Source of the DNA: Phytopseudomonas straminea
Lineage (GTDB): Bacteria; Pseudomonadota; Gammaproteobacteria; Pseudomonadales; Pseudomonadaceae
NCBI RefSeq assembly: GCF_900112645.1
Contig: NZ_FOMO01000013.1
Span: 38,492-102,491, forward strand
DNA length: 64,000 nt
Direction of reading: 5' to 3'
Positions 1 through 9,287 of the stretch are shown piece by piece; position 1 is the first letter of the stretch; each line of letters starts with the position of its first letter. The notes beneath the pieces were generated by a model. That model searched no databases and was not told where the DNA came from. It saw nothing but the letters and a program-made list of their open reading frames with translations. The position numbers and the translations under genes are program-made.

Positions 1-20
1 GCGGGGTATTTTACTGCCAT
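1..20 (-). CDS. lptD: LPS-assembly protein LptD, first codons only
   Basis: Reading the minus strand from an ATG at 20 down to 18 gives Met-Ala-Val-Lys-Tyr-Pro before the window edge, which matches the way Pseudomonas LptD proteins begin (MAVK...). A GGAAAA stretch lies just upstream as a possible ribosome binding site. LptD is the outer-membrane beta-barrel that inserts lipopolysaccharide into the outer leaflet. In Pseudomonas it is divergent from amgK, exactly as here. Only six codons are visible, so the call rests mainly on this start and on synteny. Confidence 0.6.
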
Positions 21-144
21 CTTGTTTTCCGGGCTTCCTGTGCGCTTTTGGCCCAGGGGCCGCACGCCTCTCGATGGGCTGAAAAAGATGCTGGATAATA
101 AAGCATGACCCGCGCAACGGCTAGCGCCGTCGGAGACCCTTGCA

Positions 145-1170
145 ATGCCTGATCACGATGTACGTTTACAACGCCTGAAGCAATGGCTAGCGCCACAACT
201 GCAGGCCCTGTTCGCTACCAATGCCTGGGGCGAGGTACCGGAGGCGGTGCTGCAGCCGGCCAGCAGCGACGCCAGTTTTCGTCGTTATTTCCGCTGGCAG
301 GCGGGCGAGCGCAGCCTGATCGTGATGGACGCGCCGCCGCCCCAGGAGAACTGCCGGCCCTTCGTCGAGGTGGCCAATCTGCTGGCCCGCGCCGATCTGA
401 ACGTGCCGCAGATCCATGCGGCGGATCTTGAGCAGGGTTTTCTGCTGCTCAGCGATCTGGGCCGTCAGACCTACCTGGACGTGATCGACGGCGACAATGC
501 CGACCAGTTGTTCACGCCTGCCATCGATGCCTTGCTGGCCTATCAGCAGCTGCCCATGGATGCCGGGCTGCCGCATTACGACGACGCCCTGCTGCGCCGC
601 GAGCTGCAATTGTTTCCGGATTGGTACGTGGCCCGCGAACTTGGCCTGACCCTTAATGCCGAGCAGCAGGCCGCCTGGCAACGCATCTGCAGCCTGTTGA
701 TCGACAGTGCCCTGGCCCAGCCCAAGGTGCTGGTGCATCGCGACTACATGCCGCGCAACCTGATGATCAGCGAGCCCAATCCCGGCGTGCTGGATTTCCA
801 GGATGCCGTCTACGGCCCGGTCACCTATGACATTACCAGTCTATTCAAGGACGCCTTCCTTAGCTGGCCCCAGGCGCGCGTGCAGGGTTGGTTGGAAGGC
901 TATTGGCACAAGGCCCGCGCTGCCGGCGTTCCCGTGCAGGATGATCTGGCGGACTTCCTGCGTGCCAGCGACCTGATGGGCGTACAGCGCCACCTCAAGG
1001 TGGTCGGCATCTTCGCGCGCATCTGCCACCGCGATGGCAAACCGCGATACCTGGCCGACGTGCCGCGTTTCTTTGCCTATATAGAAGCCGTGCTTGCCAG
1101 GCGCCCTGAGCTTGCCGAACTCGGCGAGCTGATCGCCGAGCTCAAAGGCACTGCGGAGGCTGCCCGATGA
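145..1170 (+). CDS. amgK: N-acetylmuramate/N-acetylglucosamine kinase AmgK
   Basis: AmgK phosphorylates the anomeric position of MurNAc (and GlcNAc) in the cytoplasm, the first step of the Pseudomonas peptidoglycan-recycling bypass that confers intrinsic fosfomycin tolerance. The 341-residue protein has the aminoglycoside-phosphotransferase-like fold: the catalytic loop HRDYMPRN with His198 and Asp200, and the metal-binding DFQD starting at Asp217. The stop codon overlaps the murU start (ATGA), so the two recycling enzymes are translationally coupled. It is divergent from lptD, with 124 bp between the starts. Confidence 0.93.
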   Translation: MPDHDVRLQRLKQWLAPQLQALFATNAWGEVPEAVLQPASSDASFRRYFRWQAGERSLIVMDAPPPQENCRPFVEVANLLARADLNVPQIHAADLEQGFLLLSDLGRQTYLDVIDGDNADQLFTPAIDALLAYQQLPMDAGLPHYDDALLRRELQLFPDWYVARELGLTLNAEQQAAWQRICSLLIDSALAQPKVLVHRDYMPRNLMISEPNPGVLDFQDAVYGPVTYDITSLFKDAFLSWPQARVQGWLEGYWHKARAAGVPVQDDLADFLRASDLMGVQRHLKVVGIFARICHRDGKPRYLADVPRFFAYIEAVLARRPELAELGELIAELKGTAEAAR

Positions 1171-1835
1171 AGGCGATGATTCTCGCTGCCGGCAAGGGTG
1201 AGCGGCTGCGACCGCTGACGCTGCACACGCCCAAACCCCTGGTTCGGGCCGCTGGTGTGCCGCTGATCGAGTATCACGTGCGCGCCCTGGCGCGTGCGGG
1301 CTTCAGCGAGCTGGTGGTCAATCACGCCTGGCTCGGCCAGCAGATCGAAGACTACCTGGGCACTGGTGAGCGCTACGGTGTCAGCATTCACTATTCGGCC
1401 GAAGGCGAGCCGCTGGAAACCGGCGGCGGTATCTTCAAGGCGCTGCCACTGCTCGGTGACGAGCCGTTCGTGGTGGTCAACGGCGATATCTTCACCGACT
1501 ACGATTTTTCGGCTCTGCGCCGGTCGTTCGACGCCAAGGCTCATCTGGTGCTTGTGGATAACCCGGCCCACCACCCGGAGGGCGACTTCCGCCTTCAAGA
1601 AGGCCGGGTGGCGGATGCCGCAGCCGGTGACGCCAGCCTGACCTACAGCGGCATCGCCGTGCTCGATCCTGCATTGTTCGCTGGCTGCCAGCTCGGCGCG
1701 TTCAAACTGGCACCTTTGCTACGGGTGGCGATGGCCGAGCATCAGGTGAGCGGCGAACGCTTCACTGGCCGTTGGGTGGATGTCGGCACCCACGAGCGCC
1801 TGGCCGAGGTGGAATCGCTGCAGGGCGAGCGCTGA
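1167..1835 (+). CDS. murU: N-acetylmuramate alpha-1-phosphate uridylyltransferase MurU
   Basis: MurU converts MurNAc-1-phosphate made by AmgK to UDP-MurNAc, bypassing MurA/MurB. The 222-residue protein opens with the sugar-nucleotidyltransferase signature LAAGKGERLRPLT (residues 6-18) followed by the TPKPL motif, and has a VVNGDIF motif for the metal-binding aspartate. It overlaps amgK by four bases, and this pairing is diagnostic. The DnaJ-type gene follows after one base. Confidence 0.93.
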   Translation: MKAMILAAGKGERLRPLTLHTPKPLVRAAGVPLIEYHVRALARAGFSELVVNHAWLGQQIEDYLGTGERYGVSIHYSAEGEPLETGGGIFKALPLLGDEPFVVVNGDIFTDYDFSALRRSFDAKAHLVLVDNPAHHPEGDFRLQEGRVADAAAGDASLTYSGIAVLDPALFAGCQLGAFKLAPLLRVAMAEHQVSGERFTGRWVDVGTHERLAEVESLQGER

Positions 1836-1836
1836 T

Positions 1837-2595
1837 ATGTACTGGCCGCTGACGTTGGTGGGGGCGCTGGCCGGCTTCGCCCTGGCGAGCATTCCCGGTC
1901 TGCTGCTTGGTGGCTTGCTTGGCCAGGTTCTGGATCGCCGCCTGGGCTTGCGTGGCTGGAAAACACTAGGCGAGCGACTGGTCGGCAAGCCCGCGGTCGC
2001 TGACGGTAACCTGCTGTTCGTCATGCTCGGTCGTCTGGCCAAGAGCGATGGTGTGGTGCAGCAGACGCACATCCGCCAGGCCCGCGCCGAGATGCAGCGC
2101 CTGGCGTTGAGCGAGGTCGGAAGGGTGGCGGCCATCGAAGCCTTCTCGCGGGGCAAGACCGGGCAGGACAACCTGCGTGGCCCGCTGCTGCGGCGCCGTG
2201 GCGAGGCACAGGAACTGCTGCGTGCCTGCTGGCGCATGGCCTGGGCCGACGGCAAGGTGGGCCAGGCCGAACGCGAGCTGATCCTGCTATGGGGCAAGTG
2301 GCTGGGGGTCGCCGTCGAAGCGCAAGAGGCATTCAGCGACGCCTATTCACCGCGCCGTGGTCCGCCGGCCGCGGCTGCGGACAGCTATCAGCAGGCCCTG
2401 CGCCTGCTCGGTGTGTCGGCTGACAGCGAGGTGCAGCAGATCAAGAAGGCTTATCGACGCCTGCTCAGTCGTCACCATCCCGACAAGCTGGCGGGCAGCG
2501 GTGCGGCGCCGGAAAAGGTGCGCGAGGCCACGGAAGCGACCCGCGAACTGCACAACGCCTATGCGCTGATCCGCCAGCGCCGCGGCTTCCGCTAA
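1837..2595 (+). CDS. djlA: DjlA-like membrane co-chaperone (TerB + J domain)
   Basis: The 252-residue protein has the DjlA layout: an N-terminal glycine-rich membrane segment (about residues 5-30), a TerB-like helical region (about 50-165, with LLFVMLGRLAKSDG and MAWADGKV motifs) and a C-terminal J domain with the HPD tripeptide (HHPDKL) that stimulates DnaK ATPase. I chose the ATG at 1837, one base after the murU stop, because it places the transmembrane segment at the N-terminus as in DjlA. An in-frame upstream extension inside murU is unlikely. It probably forms an operon with amgK-murU. Confidence 0.85.
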   Translation: MYWPLTLVGALAGFALASIPGLLLGGLLGQVLDRRLGLRGWKTLGERLVGKPAVADGNLLFVMLGRLAKSDGVVQQTHIRQARAEMQRLALSEVGRVAAIEAFSRGKTGQDNLRGPLLRRRGEAQELLRACWRMAWADGKVGQAERELILLWGKWLGVAVEAQEAFSDAYSPRRGPPAAAADSYQQALRLLGVSADSEVQQIKKAYRRLLSRHHPDKLAGSGAAPEKVREATEATRELHNAYALIRQRRGFR

Positions 2596-2607
2596 GCGTC
2601 TCGGCGG

Positions 2608-3582
2608 CTACTTGGCGCCGCCGGCATGCTTGTCCAGCCAGCCACGCAGGCGACGGAACAGCTGCTCCTGAGCGACATCCGGGTTGCCTGGCATGGCGTC
2701 CAGGGCAATCTGTACCAGTTCAGGCTGTTTTTGCCGTTGACTGAGCTGCTTGCGCCCCAGGGCGGCCTGCCGCGCGGCTGCCGTATCGCGGTAATAGAAG
2801 TCGCCGACCTTGGCAGTGAGCTGCCCCAGCAGATCATTGAACGGCGCGTCGAAACCCTCCGGCTGACTCACATCGACCAGCACCAGATGGCGTACATTGG
2901 CGGGTTTGCGCTCGGCGATATAGCGCGCCGCCCAGTAGGCGCCGCTGCCGTGGCCGAGCAGCACCACGACCTTGGCCTGCTGCTGACTGGCGAAAGCGAT
3001 GCCAGCATCGATACGGGCGAATACTCGCTCGACGTGTGCGGTGCGGGCCGCTTCGGCGTCAGGCGGTGGTGCTTGTGTGGCTGGCTCCGGCGCAGCGGGT
3101 TCCGGCGCCTTTTCGGCAGCGGGCTCGGTAGCTTTGCTGTCACCGCTGGCCGGTGCCTCTGGTTTACGCACCGGCAGATTGGCGCCCTGCGGATCTGGCA
3201 GGGTCAGGCTCAGGCTGTGCCAGCCGGCGTCCGGAATTTTGCGTCGCAGTGGACCGACGGTCGGCGGCGCGTCGGCGCTTTCATCGTCGCCTGGCACGAG
3301 AATCACCGCGCCCATGGGCGCCGGGTCGTTGGCGGGTCGCCAGAGGGCGAGAAAGGTGGTGCCGGCAGCGTCGAGCTGCTGCTGTTCGCTGGCTGCCAAC
3401 TGGCGTTCCAGGGCCGATGCTTCCAGATCGCTGCGCTCGGCCAGCGGCGCGCGCTGCTCGGGCTTGGCCGCGTTCTTGTCTGCGGCATCGGCAGGTGGGC
3501 TTTGTTCGGCGTGCGCTGCCAGGGCGCTGGCCAGCAGGGTCAGAAACAGGGCGTAGCGGGGTAGGTGGCGAAGGCGCGTCAT
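2608..3582 (-). CDS. DUF3530 family secreted protein (alpha/beta-hydrolase-like)
   Basis: The 324-residue protein begins with a clear Sec signal peptide (MTRLRHLPRYALFLTLLASALAAHA). The start at 3582 is preferred over a TTG nine codons upstream. A low-complexity Ala/Pro/Glu stretch around residues 145-185 separates two halves that resemble an alpha/beta hydrolase: the C-terminal half has VVVLLGHGSGAYWAARY, like a nucleophile-elbow motif (GHGSG). It corresponds by position to PA0599. It is convergent with the djlA-like gene and divergent from agtS. The function is unknown. Confidence 0.75.
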   Translation of the reverse strand: MTRLRHLPRYALFLTLLASALAAHAEQSPPADAADKNAAKPEQRAPLAERSDLEASALERQLAASEQQQLDAAGTTFLALWRPANDPAPMGAVILVPGDDESADAPPTVGPLRRKIPDAGWHSLSLTLPDPQGANLPVRKPEAPASGDSKATEPAAEKAPEPAAPEPATQAPPPDAEAARTAHVERVFARIDAGIAFASQQQAKVVVLLGHGSGAYWAARYIAERKPANVRHLVLVDVSQPEGFDAPFNDLLGQLTAKVGDFYYRDTAAARQAALGRKQLSQRQKQPELVQIALDAMPGNPDVAQEQLFRRLRGWLDKHAGGAK

Positions 3583-3719
3583 GGCAAGGCCTGGAAGTAT
3601 TCGATGCAAGGCAGCCTAATCACTTGTCGTGGATTTGTCAGATCCTGATGGTGCTTAATGCGGCCAGTGCCGTCCCGTGTTCAGCATGGTGGCTTCCGAT
3701 TCGTTTCTGGTGTTCGTGC

Positions 3720-6140
3720 ATGATCCTGCGTTGGCTGTTTCTTCTGATCCTGAGCATCCCCGCCACGCTGTGGGCGGATGAGCCGCCAGTGGCACCGGCG
3801 AGGATCTTCGACGCCGCCCAGCAGCAGTGGCTCGCCGCCAACCCGGTGCTGCGTGCAGGCGTGGTGTTACAGCCGCCCTATGCTCAGCTCGACCGCCGCC
3901 TGCATCGTTTGACCGGCGCCAACGTGGAGATCGTCAACACCCTGGCCGCGCAGATGGGCACGCAGGTGCGCTGGCGCACCTTCCAGACGCCTGAGGAACT
4001 GGAGCAGGCGCTGCGTAGCGATCAGATCGACCTGGCTTCGGGACTCAGCCAGACACCAGCCGGCCTGCGCCACTGGCTGTTTTCCGACCCTTTTTTGCGC
4101 GTTTCGAACCTGGTGATCGGCGAGCGCGATGGCGGCGGCGCGGTCGATCTGGAGCAGCTCGACGGCCGCGCGCCGGTCGCCCTGAAAGGCTCCGATGCTG
4201 TGCTCGACTACCTGCGCAGCAACTACCCAAGGCTCAAGCTGGACGTCACCGCCACGCCACGCCAGGCGCTGCAGCGGGTGGTCAATCAGCAGGCCAGCTA
4301 TGCGGTGCTCGACGAAGCCCAGCTGGGCCGGCTGTCCCGCGAGCCTGAGTTCCTCGGCTTGGCCATCGTCGGTGATATCGGCTTTCCGCAGCTGCTGCGC
4401 GTGGCAACTCGGCGCGATAGGCCGGAGCTGGCAGGCATCGTTGATGTCGCCTTACGCAGCGTTTCGGCGCGGGAGCTGGATGACTTGCACAATCGCTGGC
4501 TGCCGCCCAGCTACCTGCAGCAGGAAAGCTCGGCGAGTTTCTGGCGGGCGAGCAGTCTGTTGCTTGGCCTGCTGCTGGTGTTTGCCCTGCTTCTGGCGTG
4601 GTGGCTGCGGCGCCAGCGCGACACCCTGGAGTTTCGCCTGCTGGCCGCGCGCCATGAGGTGGAGCTGCGCGAGATTGCCCGCGACGCCTTGCGCCTGTCG
4701 CAGTTCTCCATCGACAACAGCACGGTCGGCATCCTCTGGGTCAACTGGGACAGCCACGTGCGCTACGCCAACCAGGCTGCGGAGGCAATGCTCGGCTACC
4801 GCAGCGGCGCGCTGGTGGACCGACCGCTGAGCGATTTCGAGCCGGGCATGAGCATGGACCGCTGGCTCGAATTGTGGCGCCTGGCACGTAAAGGGGAAGA
4901 GCGTCCTCCGAGTTTCGAGACCGAATGCCTGCGCGCCGATGGCAGCCGTCTGCCGGTCGACGTGTCGCTGAGCTTTTTGCAGTACCGCGATACCGAGTAC
5001 CTGGTGGTGTTCATCACCGATGTCACCGATCGCCGCCGCGCCCTGGCCGCGCTGCAGGAGAGCGAGGCGCGTCTGCAGGGCATTGCCGCCAACGTGCCGG
5101 GCGTGGTGTTTCGCCTGGAACGGGCGCGGCCCGGTGATCCGGCGCTGTTCGCTTTTATCGGCGAAGGCAGCGAGAGCCTGGTTGGCTATCGTGCGGCGAC
5201 CCTGCTGGCGCCCGATCACGGCCTGCGCAGCCTCGTGCACCCGGACGACAAGGCCGACTACCACCGCGTGCAGGATGAGGCCTTCGACAGCGACAGCGAC
5301 TGGCACTGGCAGGGCCGCATGCTTACCCACACAGGGGATTCGCGCTGGGTCGATATCAAGGCCATGGCCCGGTGCCTGGCCGATGGTCGGGTGATCTGGG
5401 ACGGGGTGGTCTGGGACATCAGCGATAACAAGCGCAATGAACTGGCGCTGGCCGAATCCCAGGCGCGCCTGCGCGATCTGTCCGCGCACCTGGAAAGCGT
5501 GCGCGAGGAAGAGAAGGCGCGCATCGCCCGCGAGGTGCACGACGAGCTGGGTCAGGTGCTCACCGTGCTCAAGCTGGAAACCTCAATGTGCGAGCTGGGC
5601 TTCGCCGACCTCGACCCCGGTCTGCGCGAGCGGCTGGACAACATGAAGAAGCTGATCGCCAACCTGTTCCAGCTGGTGCGTGATGTGGCCACCGCGCTGC
5701 GCCCGCCGATTCTGGATGCCGGTATCGCCTCGGCCATCGAATGGCAGGCGCGGCGTTTCGAAGCGCGCACGCAGATCCCGTGCCTGGTCGAGGTGCCTGA
5801 ACACGTGCCGCCGCTGAGCGACGCCAAGGCCACCGGGCTGTTCCGCATTCTTCAGGAGTCGCTGACCAACGTCATGCGCCACGCCCAGGCGCACACGGTG
5901 ACGGTGCGTCTGGAGCTGCAGGGCGACAGCCTGTGCCTGTCGATCAGCGACGATGGCCGGGGTTTCGACCCGGCCAGCGTGCGCGCCGACTCCTTCGGCC
6001 TGGTCGGCATGCGCGAGCGTGTGCTGATGCTCGGCGGACAATTGAACCTCGACAGCCGGCCTGGCGAAGGTACTCTGTTGCGCGTGCGGGTGCCGCTGAG
6101 CGAGTGCGACCCGATGATCGAACAGAGGCCAAACGCGTGA
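3720..6140 (+). CDS. agtS: AgtS-type hybrid sensor histidine kinase (SBP3-PAS-PAS-HisKA_3)
   Basis: This is the sensor of the AgtS/AgtR pair, which in P. aeruginosa controls uptake of 4-aminobutyrate and 5-aminovalerate. In the 806-residue protein, residues 1-18 form a signal sequence and about 30-265 a periplasmic SBP_bac_3-like domain that probably binds the amino acid. A transmembrane helix spans about 278-297, followed by two PAS regions (about 325-450 and 455-585). A NarL-type HisKA_3 domain has the phospho-acceptor His607 (AREVHDELG), and the HATPase has DDGRGF near 743. The ATG at 3720 is chosen because the open frame further upstream is antisense to the DUF3530 gene. It overlaps agtR by four bases. 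Confidence 0.85.
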   Translation: MILRWLFLLILSIPATLWADEPPVAPARIFDAAQQQWLAANPVLRAGVVLQPPYAQLDRRLHRLTGANVEIVNTLAAQMGTQVRWRTFQTPEELEQALRSDQIDLASGLSQTPAGLRHWLFSDPFLRVSNLVIGERDGGGAVDLEQLDGRAPVALKGSDAVLDYLRSNYPRLKLDVTATPRQALQRVVNQQASYAVLDEAQLGRLSREPEFLGLAIVGDIGFPQLLRVATRRDRPELAGIVDVALRSVSARELDDLHNRWLPPSYLQQESSASFWRASSLLLGLLLVFALLLAWWLRRQRDTLEFRLLAARHEVELREIARDALRLSQFSIDNSTVGILWVNWDSHVRYANQAAEAMLGYRSGALVDRPLSDFEPGMSMDRWLELWRLARKGEERPPSFETECLRADGSRLPVDVSLSFLQYRDTEYLVVFITDVTDRRRALAALQESEARLQGIAANVPGVVFRLERARPGDPALFAFIGEGSESLVGYRAATLLAPDHGLRSLVHPDDKADYHRVQDEAFDSDSDWHWQGRMLTHTGDSRWVDIKAMARCLADGRVIWDGVVWDISDNKRNELALAESQARLRDLSAHLESVREEEKARIAREVHDELGQVLTVLKLETSMCELGFADLDPGLRERLDNMKKLIANLFQLVRDVATALRPPILDAGIASAIEWQARRFEARTQIPCLVEVPEHVPPLSDAKATGLFRILQESLTNVMRHAQAHTVTVRLELQGDSLCLSISDDGRGFDPASVRADSFGLVGMRERVLMLGGQLNLDSRPGEGTLLRVRVPLSECDPMIEQRPNA

Positions 6141-6766
6141 TCCGAGTACTGGTAGCCGAAGACCACACCATCGTCCGCGAGGGCATCAAGCAGTTGATCG
6201 GCATGGCCCGCGACCTGCAGGTAGTCGGCGAGGCGAGCAACGGCGAGCAGTTGCTGGAAACCCTGCGGCAGACGCCCTGCGAAGTGGTGCTGCTGGATAT
6301 CTCCATGCCCGGCGTCAATGGCCTGGAGGCGATTCCGCGGATTCGTGCGCTGAGTCAGCCGCCGGCGATTCTGGTCTTGTCGATGCATGATGAAGCGCAG
6401 ATGGCCGCCCGCGCCCTGAAGATCGGCGCGGCCGGTTATGCCACCAAGGACAGTGACCCTGCGTTGCTGCTCACCGCCATCCGCAAGGTTGCCGGCGGCG
6501 GGCGCTACATCGACCCGGAACTGGCCGACCGCATGGTCTTCGAGGTCGGCCTGACCGACTCTCGGCCGCCCCACGCGCTGCTCTCCGAGCGCGAGTTTTC
6601 GGTGTTCGAGCGTCTGGTGCAGGGCGAGGGCGTCAACGAGATCGCCGCCCATTTGGCACTCAGCAGCAAGACCATCAGCACCCACAAGGCGCGTCTGATG
6701 CAGAAGCTCAATCTGCATTCGGTGGCCGATCTGGTGCGCTACGCGGTCGAGCACAAGCTGATCTGA
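6137..6766 (+). CDS. agtR: AgtR-type response regulator (NarL/LuxR family)
   Basis: The 209-residue NarL-family regulator starts with GTG at 6137, overlapping the agtS stop (GTGA). The receiver domain has the phosphoacceptor Asp54 (VVLLDISMPG), and the C-terminal LuxR HTH (about 143-205) contains the SSKTISTHKARLMQKL recognition region. The partner kinase is encoded directly upstream and the ABC transporter downstream, so it is expected to activate agtABCD. A 7-bp inverted repeat at 6860 is a candidate binding site. Confidence 0.88.
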   Translation: MIRVLVAEDHTIVREGIKQLIGMARDLQVVGEASNGEQLLETLRQTPCEVVLLDISMPGVNGLEAIPRIRALSQPPAILVLSMHDEAQMAARALKIGAAGYATKDSDPALLLTAIRKVAGGGRYIDPELADRMVFEVGLTDSRPPHALLSEREFSVFERLVQGEGVNEIAAHLALSSKTISTHKARLMQKLNLHSVADLVRYAVEHKLI

Positions 6767-6859
6767 GCACGCCGCATATCCATTCGCGACATGCTCTGCT
6801 GCGCGGCACTGCATGCTGCCGTCACCGGAGCGCCGATACTTACCCAATCGCGACATCGC

Positions 6860-6877
6860 TGTAGGGATTGCCCTACA
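6860..6877. promoter_or_regulatory. Inverted repeat upstream of agtA, candidate AgtR operator
   Basis: TGTAGGG and CCCTACA arms are separated by ATTG, a perfect 7-4-7 inverted repeat, about 107 bp before the agtA start and about 95 bp after the agtR stop. Symmetric sites of this size suit a dimeric NarL-type regulator. Assignment to AgtR is inference from position. Confidence 0.45.
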
Positions 6878-6983
6878 AGCGCCTTTCCGCCTGCCTTATA
6901 GCAAAGTGTCAGCACGCCCGATTTCCAGGTTCTAACGCCGGTTCTAGTCTTGGGGCACGGTAGAACAACAGGCAGGTGCGGTG

Positions 6984-8093
6984 ATGGGCGACACTTCTTC
7001 GAGCGACATCCTGGTCAGCTTTCGTGGCGTGCAGAAGAGCTACGACGGCGAGAACCTGATCGTCAAAGATCTCAATCTGGATATTCGCAAGGGCGAGTTC
7101 CTGACCCTGCTCGGGCCGTCCGGCTCCGGCAAGACCACCAGCCTGATGATGCTGGCCGGCTTCGAGACGCCCACCGCCGGTGAGATCACCCTGGCCGGCA
7201 AGCGCCTGAACAACGTGCCACCGCACAAGCGCGACATCGGCATGGTGTTCCAGAACTACGCCCTGTTCCCGCACATGACGGTGGCCGAGAACCTGGCCTT
7301 CCCGCTCAGCGTGCGCGGCATGAGCAAGGCCGACGTCGGCGAGAAGGTCAAACGCTCCCTGTCCATGGTGCAGCTGGACGCCTTCGCCGGCCGTTACCCG
7401 GCGCAGCTCTCCGGTGGCCAGCAGCAGCGTGTAGCCCTGGCTCGCGCCCTGGTGTTCGAACCGCAGCTGGTGCTGATGGACGAGCCGCTCGGCGCGCTCG
7501 ACAAGCAACTGCGCGAGCACATGCAGATGGAGATCAAGCACATCCACCAGCGCTTGGGCGTGACCGTGGTCTATGTGACCCACGACCAGAGCGAAGCGCT
7601 GACCATGTCCGACCGCGTCGCCGTGTTCCACCAGGGCGAGATTCAGCAGATCGCCCCGCCGCGCGAGCTCTACGAGTCGCCGCGCAACACCTTCGTGGCG
7701 CAGTTCATCGGCGAGAACAACCGCTTCGCCGGCGAACTGGTCGAGCGTACGGGCGACACCTGCACCGTACAGCTGGGCCGGGGCGAGAAGGTCCAGGCCC
7801 TGGCCGTCAACGTCGGCCAACCGGGTGATGCCGTGAGCCTGTCGATCCGCCCGGAGCGCATTCGCCTCAATACCGCCGCCGAGGGCTGCGACAACCGCTT
7901 CTCCGGCCGCGTATCGGAATTCATCTACCTGGGCGACCACGTACGCGTGCGCCTGGAGGTTTGCGGCAAGACCGACTTCTTCGTCAAACAGCCGATTGCC
8001 GAGCTCGATCCCGGGCTTGCGGTCGGTGATGTGATCCCGCTCGGCTGGCAGGTCGAGCACGTTCGCGCCCTCGATCCGCTCTCGGCGGAATGA
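6984..8093 (+). CDS. agtA: ABC transporter ATP-binding protein (GABA/5-aminovalerate type)
   Basis: This is the ATPase of a polyamine/opine/amino-acid importer of the PotA class. The 369-residue protein has Walker A GPSGSGKT (44-51), the LSGGQQQR signature (about 137-144), Walker B VLMDEP (about 160-165), the H-loop VTHDQSEA, and a C-terminal TOBE region typical of PotA/FbpC proteins. A GTG one codon upstream (6981) is an alternative start. ATG at 6984 has better spacing from GGCAGG. It is first in the agtABCD operon. Confidence 0.9.
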   Translation: MGDTSSSDILVSFRGVQKSYDGENLIVKDLNLDIRKGEFLTLLGPSGSGKTTSLMMLAGFETPTAGEITLAGKRLNNVPPHKRDIGMVFQNYALFPHMTVAENLAFPLSVRGMSKADVGEKVKRSLSMVQLDAFAGRYPAQLSGGQQQRVALARALVFEPQLVLMDEPLGALDKQLREHMQMEIKHIHQRLGVTVVYVTHDQSEALTMSDRVAVFHQGEIQQIAPPRELYESPRNTFVAQFIGENNRFAGELVERTGDTCTVQLGRGEKVQALAVNVGQPGDAVSLSIRPERIRLNTAAEGCDNRFSGRVSEFIYLGDHVRVRLEVCGKTDFFVKQPIAELDPGLAVGDVIPLGWQVEHVRALDPLSAE

Positions 8094-8137
8094 TCGGCGT
8101 TTTGCGCTTTACCACAGCACTTGGAGCCAACATAAAA

Positions 8138-9172
8138 ATGTCGAAGATATTCTCCCTTTCCGCGCTGACACTGGGCCTGGTCTGCGCTGCACAGGTTCAC
8201 GCTGCAGACCTCACCGTCATCAACTTCGGTGGCGCCAACAAGGATGCCCAGGTCAAGGCCTACTACCAGCCGTGGGAAGCGGCCGGTAACGGCAAGATCA
8301 TCGCCGGCGAGTACAACGGTGAGATGGCCAAGGTCAAAGCCATGGTCGACACCAACAGCGTGTCTTGGGACCTGGTCGAGGTCGAGTCCCCCGAACTGGC
8401 CCGTGGTTGCGACGAAGACCTGTTCGAAGAGATCGACTACGCGGTAGTCGGCGACAAGAAGGCCCTGGTGCCGGGCGCGGCGTCGATGTGCGGCGTCGGC
8501 TTCTTCGTCTGGTCGACCGTCATGGCCTACAACGCCGACAAGCTGAGCACCGCGCCGACCAGCTGGGCGGATTTCTGGGACGTGAAGAAATTCCCGGGCA
8601 AGCGCGGCCTGCGCAAGGGCGCCAAGTACACCCTCGAATTCGCCCTGATGGCCGACGGCGTCAAGCCTGCAGACGTCTACAAGGTACTGGCGAGCAAGGA
8701 CGGCCAGGAGCGCGCGTTCAAGAAACTCGACGAGCTCAAGCCTTACATCCAGTGGTGGGAAGCCGGCGCCCAGCCGCCGCAGTACCTCGCTTCCGGTGAC
8801 GTGGTCATGAGCTCGGCCTACAACGGCCGCATCGCCGCCACCCAGAAAGAAGGCAGCAGCCTGAAAGTGGTATGGGACGGTGGCATCTACGACTTCGACG
8901 CCTGGGCCATCCCGAAGGGCGCGAAGAACAAGGACGAGGCTATGAAATTCATCGCCTACACCCTGCAGGCGGAAAACCAGAAGACCTATTCGGAAAACAT
9001 CGCCTACGGCCCGGTGAATCCAAAAGCTGTCGACCTGCTCGACGCCAAGGTCGCCGCCGACCTGCCGACCGCTCCGCAGAACATCGCCAACCAGGTGGCC
9101 ATGGACGTGACCTTCTGGGCCGACTTCGGCGAAGTGCTGGAGCAGCGTTTCAACGCCTGGGCCGCCAAGTAA
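8138..9172 (+). CDS. agtB: Periplasmic solute-binding protein of the Agt ABC transporter
   Basis: The 344-residue protein has a 22-residue Sec signal peptide ending VHA-AD and a mature PotD/PotF-like (SBP_bac_8) fold, with LTVINFGG at the mature N-terminus and hinge motifs such as VMSSAYNGRIA. It lies 44 bp after agtA. In P. aeruginosa the orthologous AgtB delivers 4-aminobutyrate and 5-aminovalerate. The substrate here is inferred from synteny with AgtS/AgtR. Confidence 0.87.
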   Translation: MSKIFSLSALTLGLVCAAQVHAADLTVINFGGANKDAQVKAYYQPWEAAGNGKIIAGEYNGEMAKVKAMVDTNSVSWDLVEVESPELARGCDEDLFEEIDYAVVGDKKALVPGAASMCGVGFFVWSTVMAYNADKLSTAPTSWADFWDVKKFPGKRGLRKGAKYTLEFALMADGVKPADVYKVLASKDGQERAFKKLDELKPYIQWWEAGAQPPQYLASGDVVMSSAYNGRIAATQKEGSSLKVVWDGGIYDFDAWAIPKGAKNKDEAMKFIAYTLQAENQKTYSENIAYGPVNPKAVDLLDAKVAADLPTAPQNIANQVAMDVTFWADFGEVLEQRFNAWAAK

Positions 9173-9287
9173 CGGCGCGCAGCGGGGCAGGGCGTGAGCG
9201 CCTTGCCCCTTCGCTTCACGGAGCGCTGGCGTATCGGCGCTCCGGCTTTACCCCCGAATTCTTATTGGCTTCACCGGAGTTATCCCC

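Noticed and set aside
3153..3719. A 189-codon N-terminal extension of AgtS
   Set aside because: It lies antisense to the DUF3530 gene, is Arg/Ala-rich, and the ATG at 3720 starts a proper signal sequence.
4452..5540. Long antisense open frame (362 codons) opposite agtS, with similar long frames opposite agtC, the sigma54 activator and fruB
   Set aside because: High-GC shadow frames. They lack domain motifs, and the sense strands are well supported genes.
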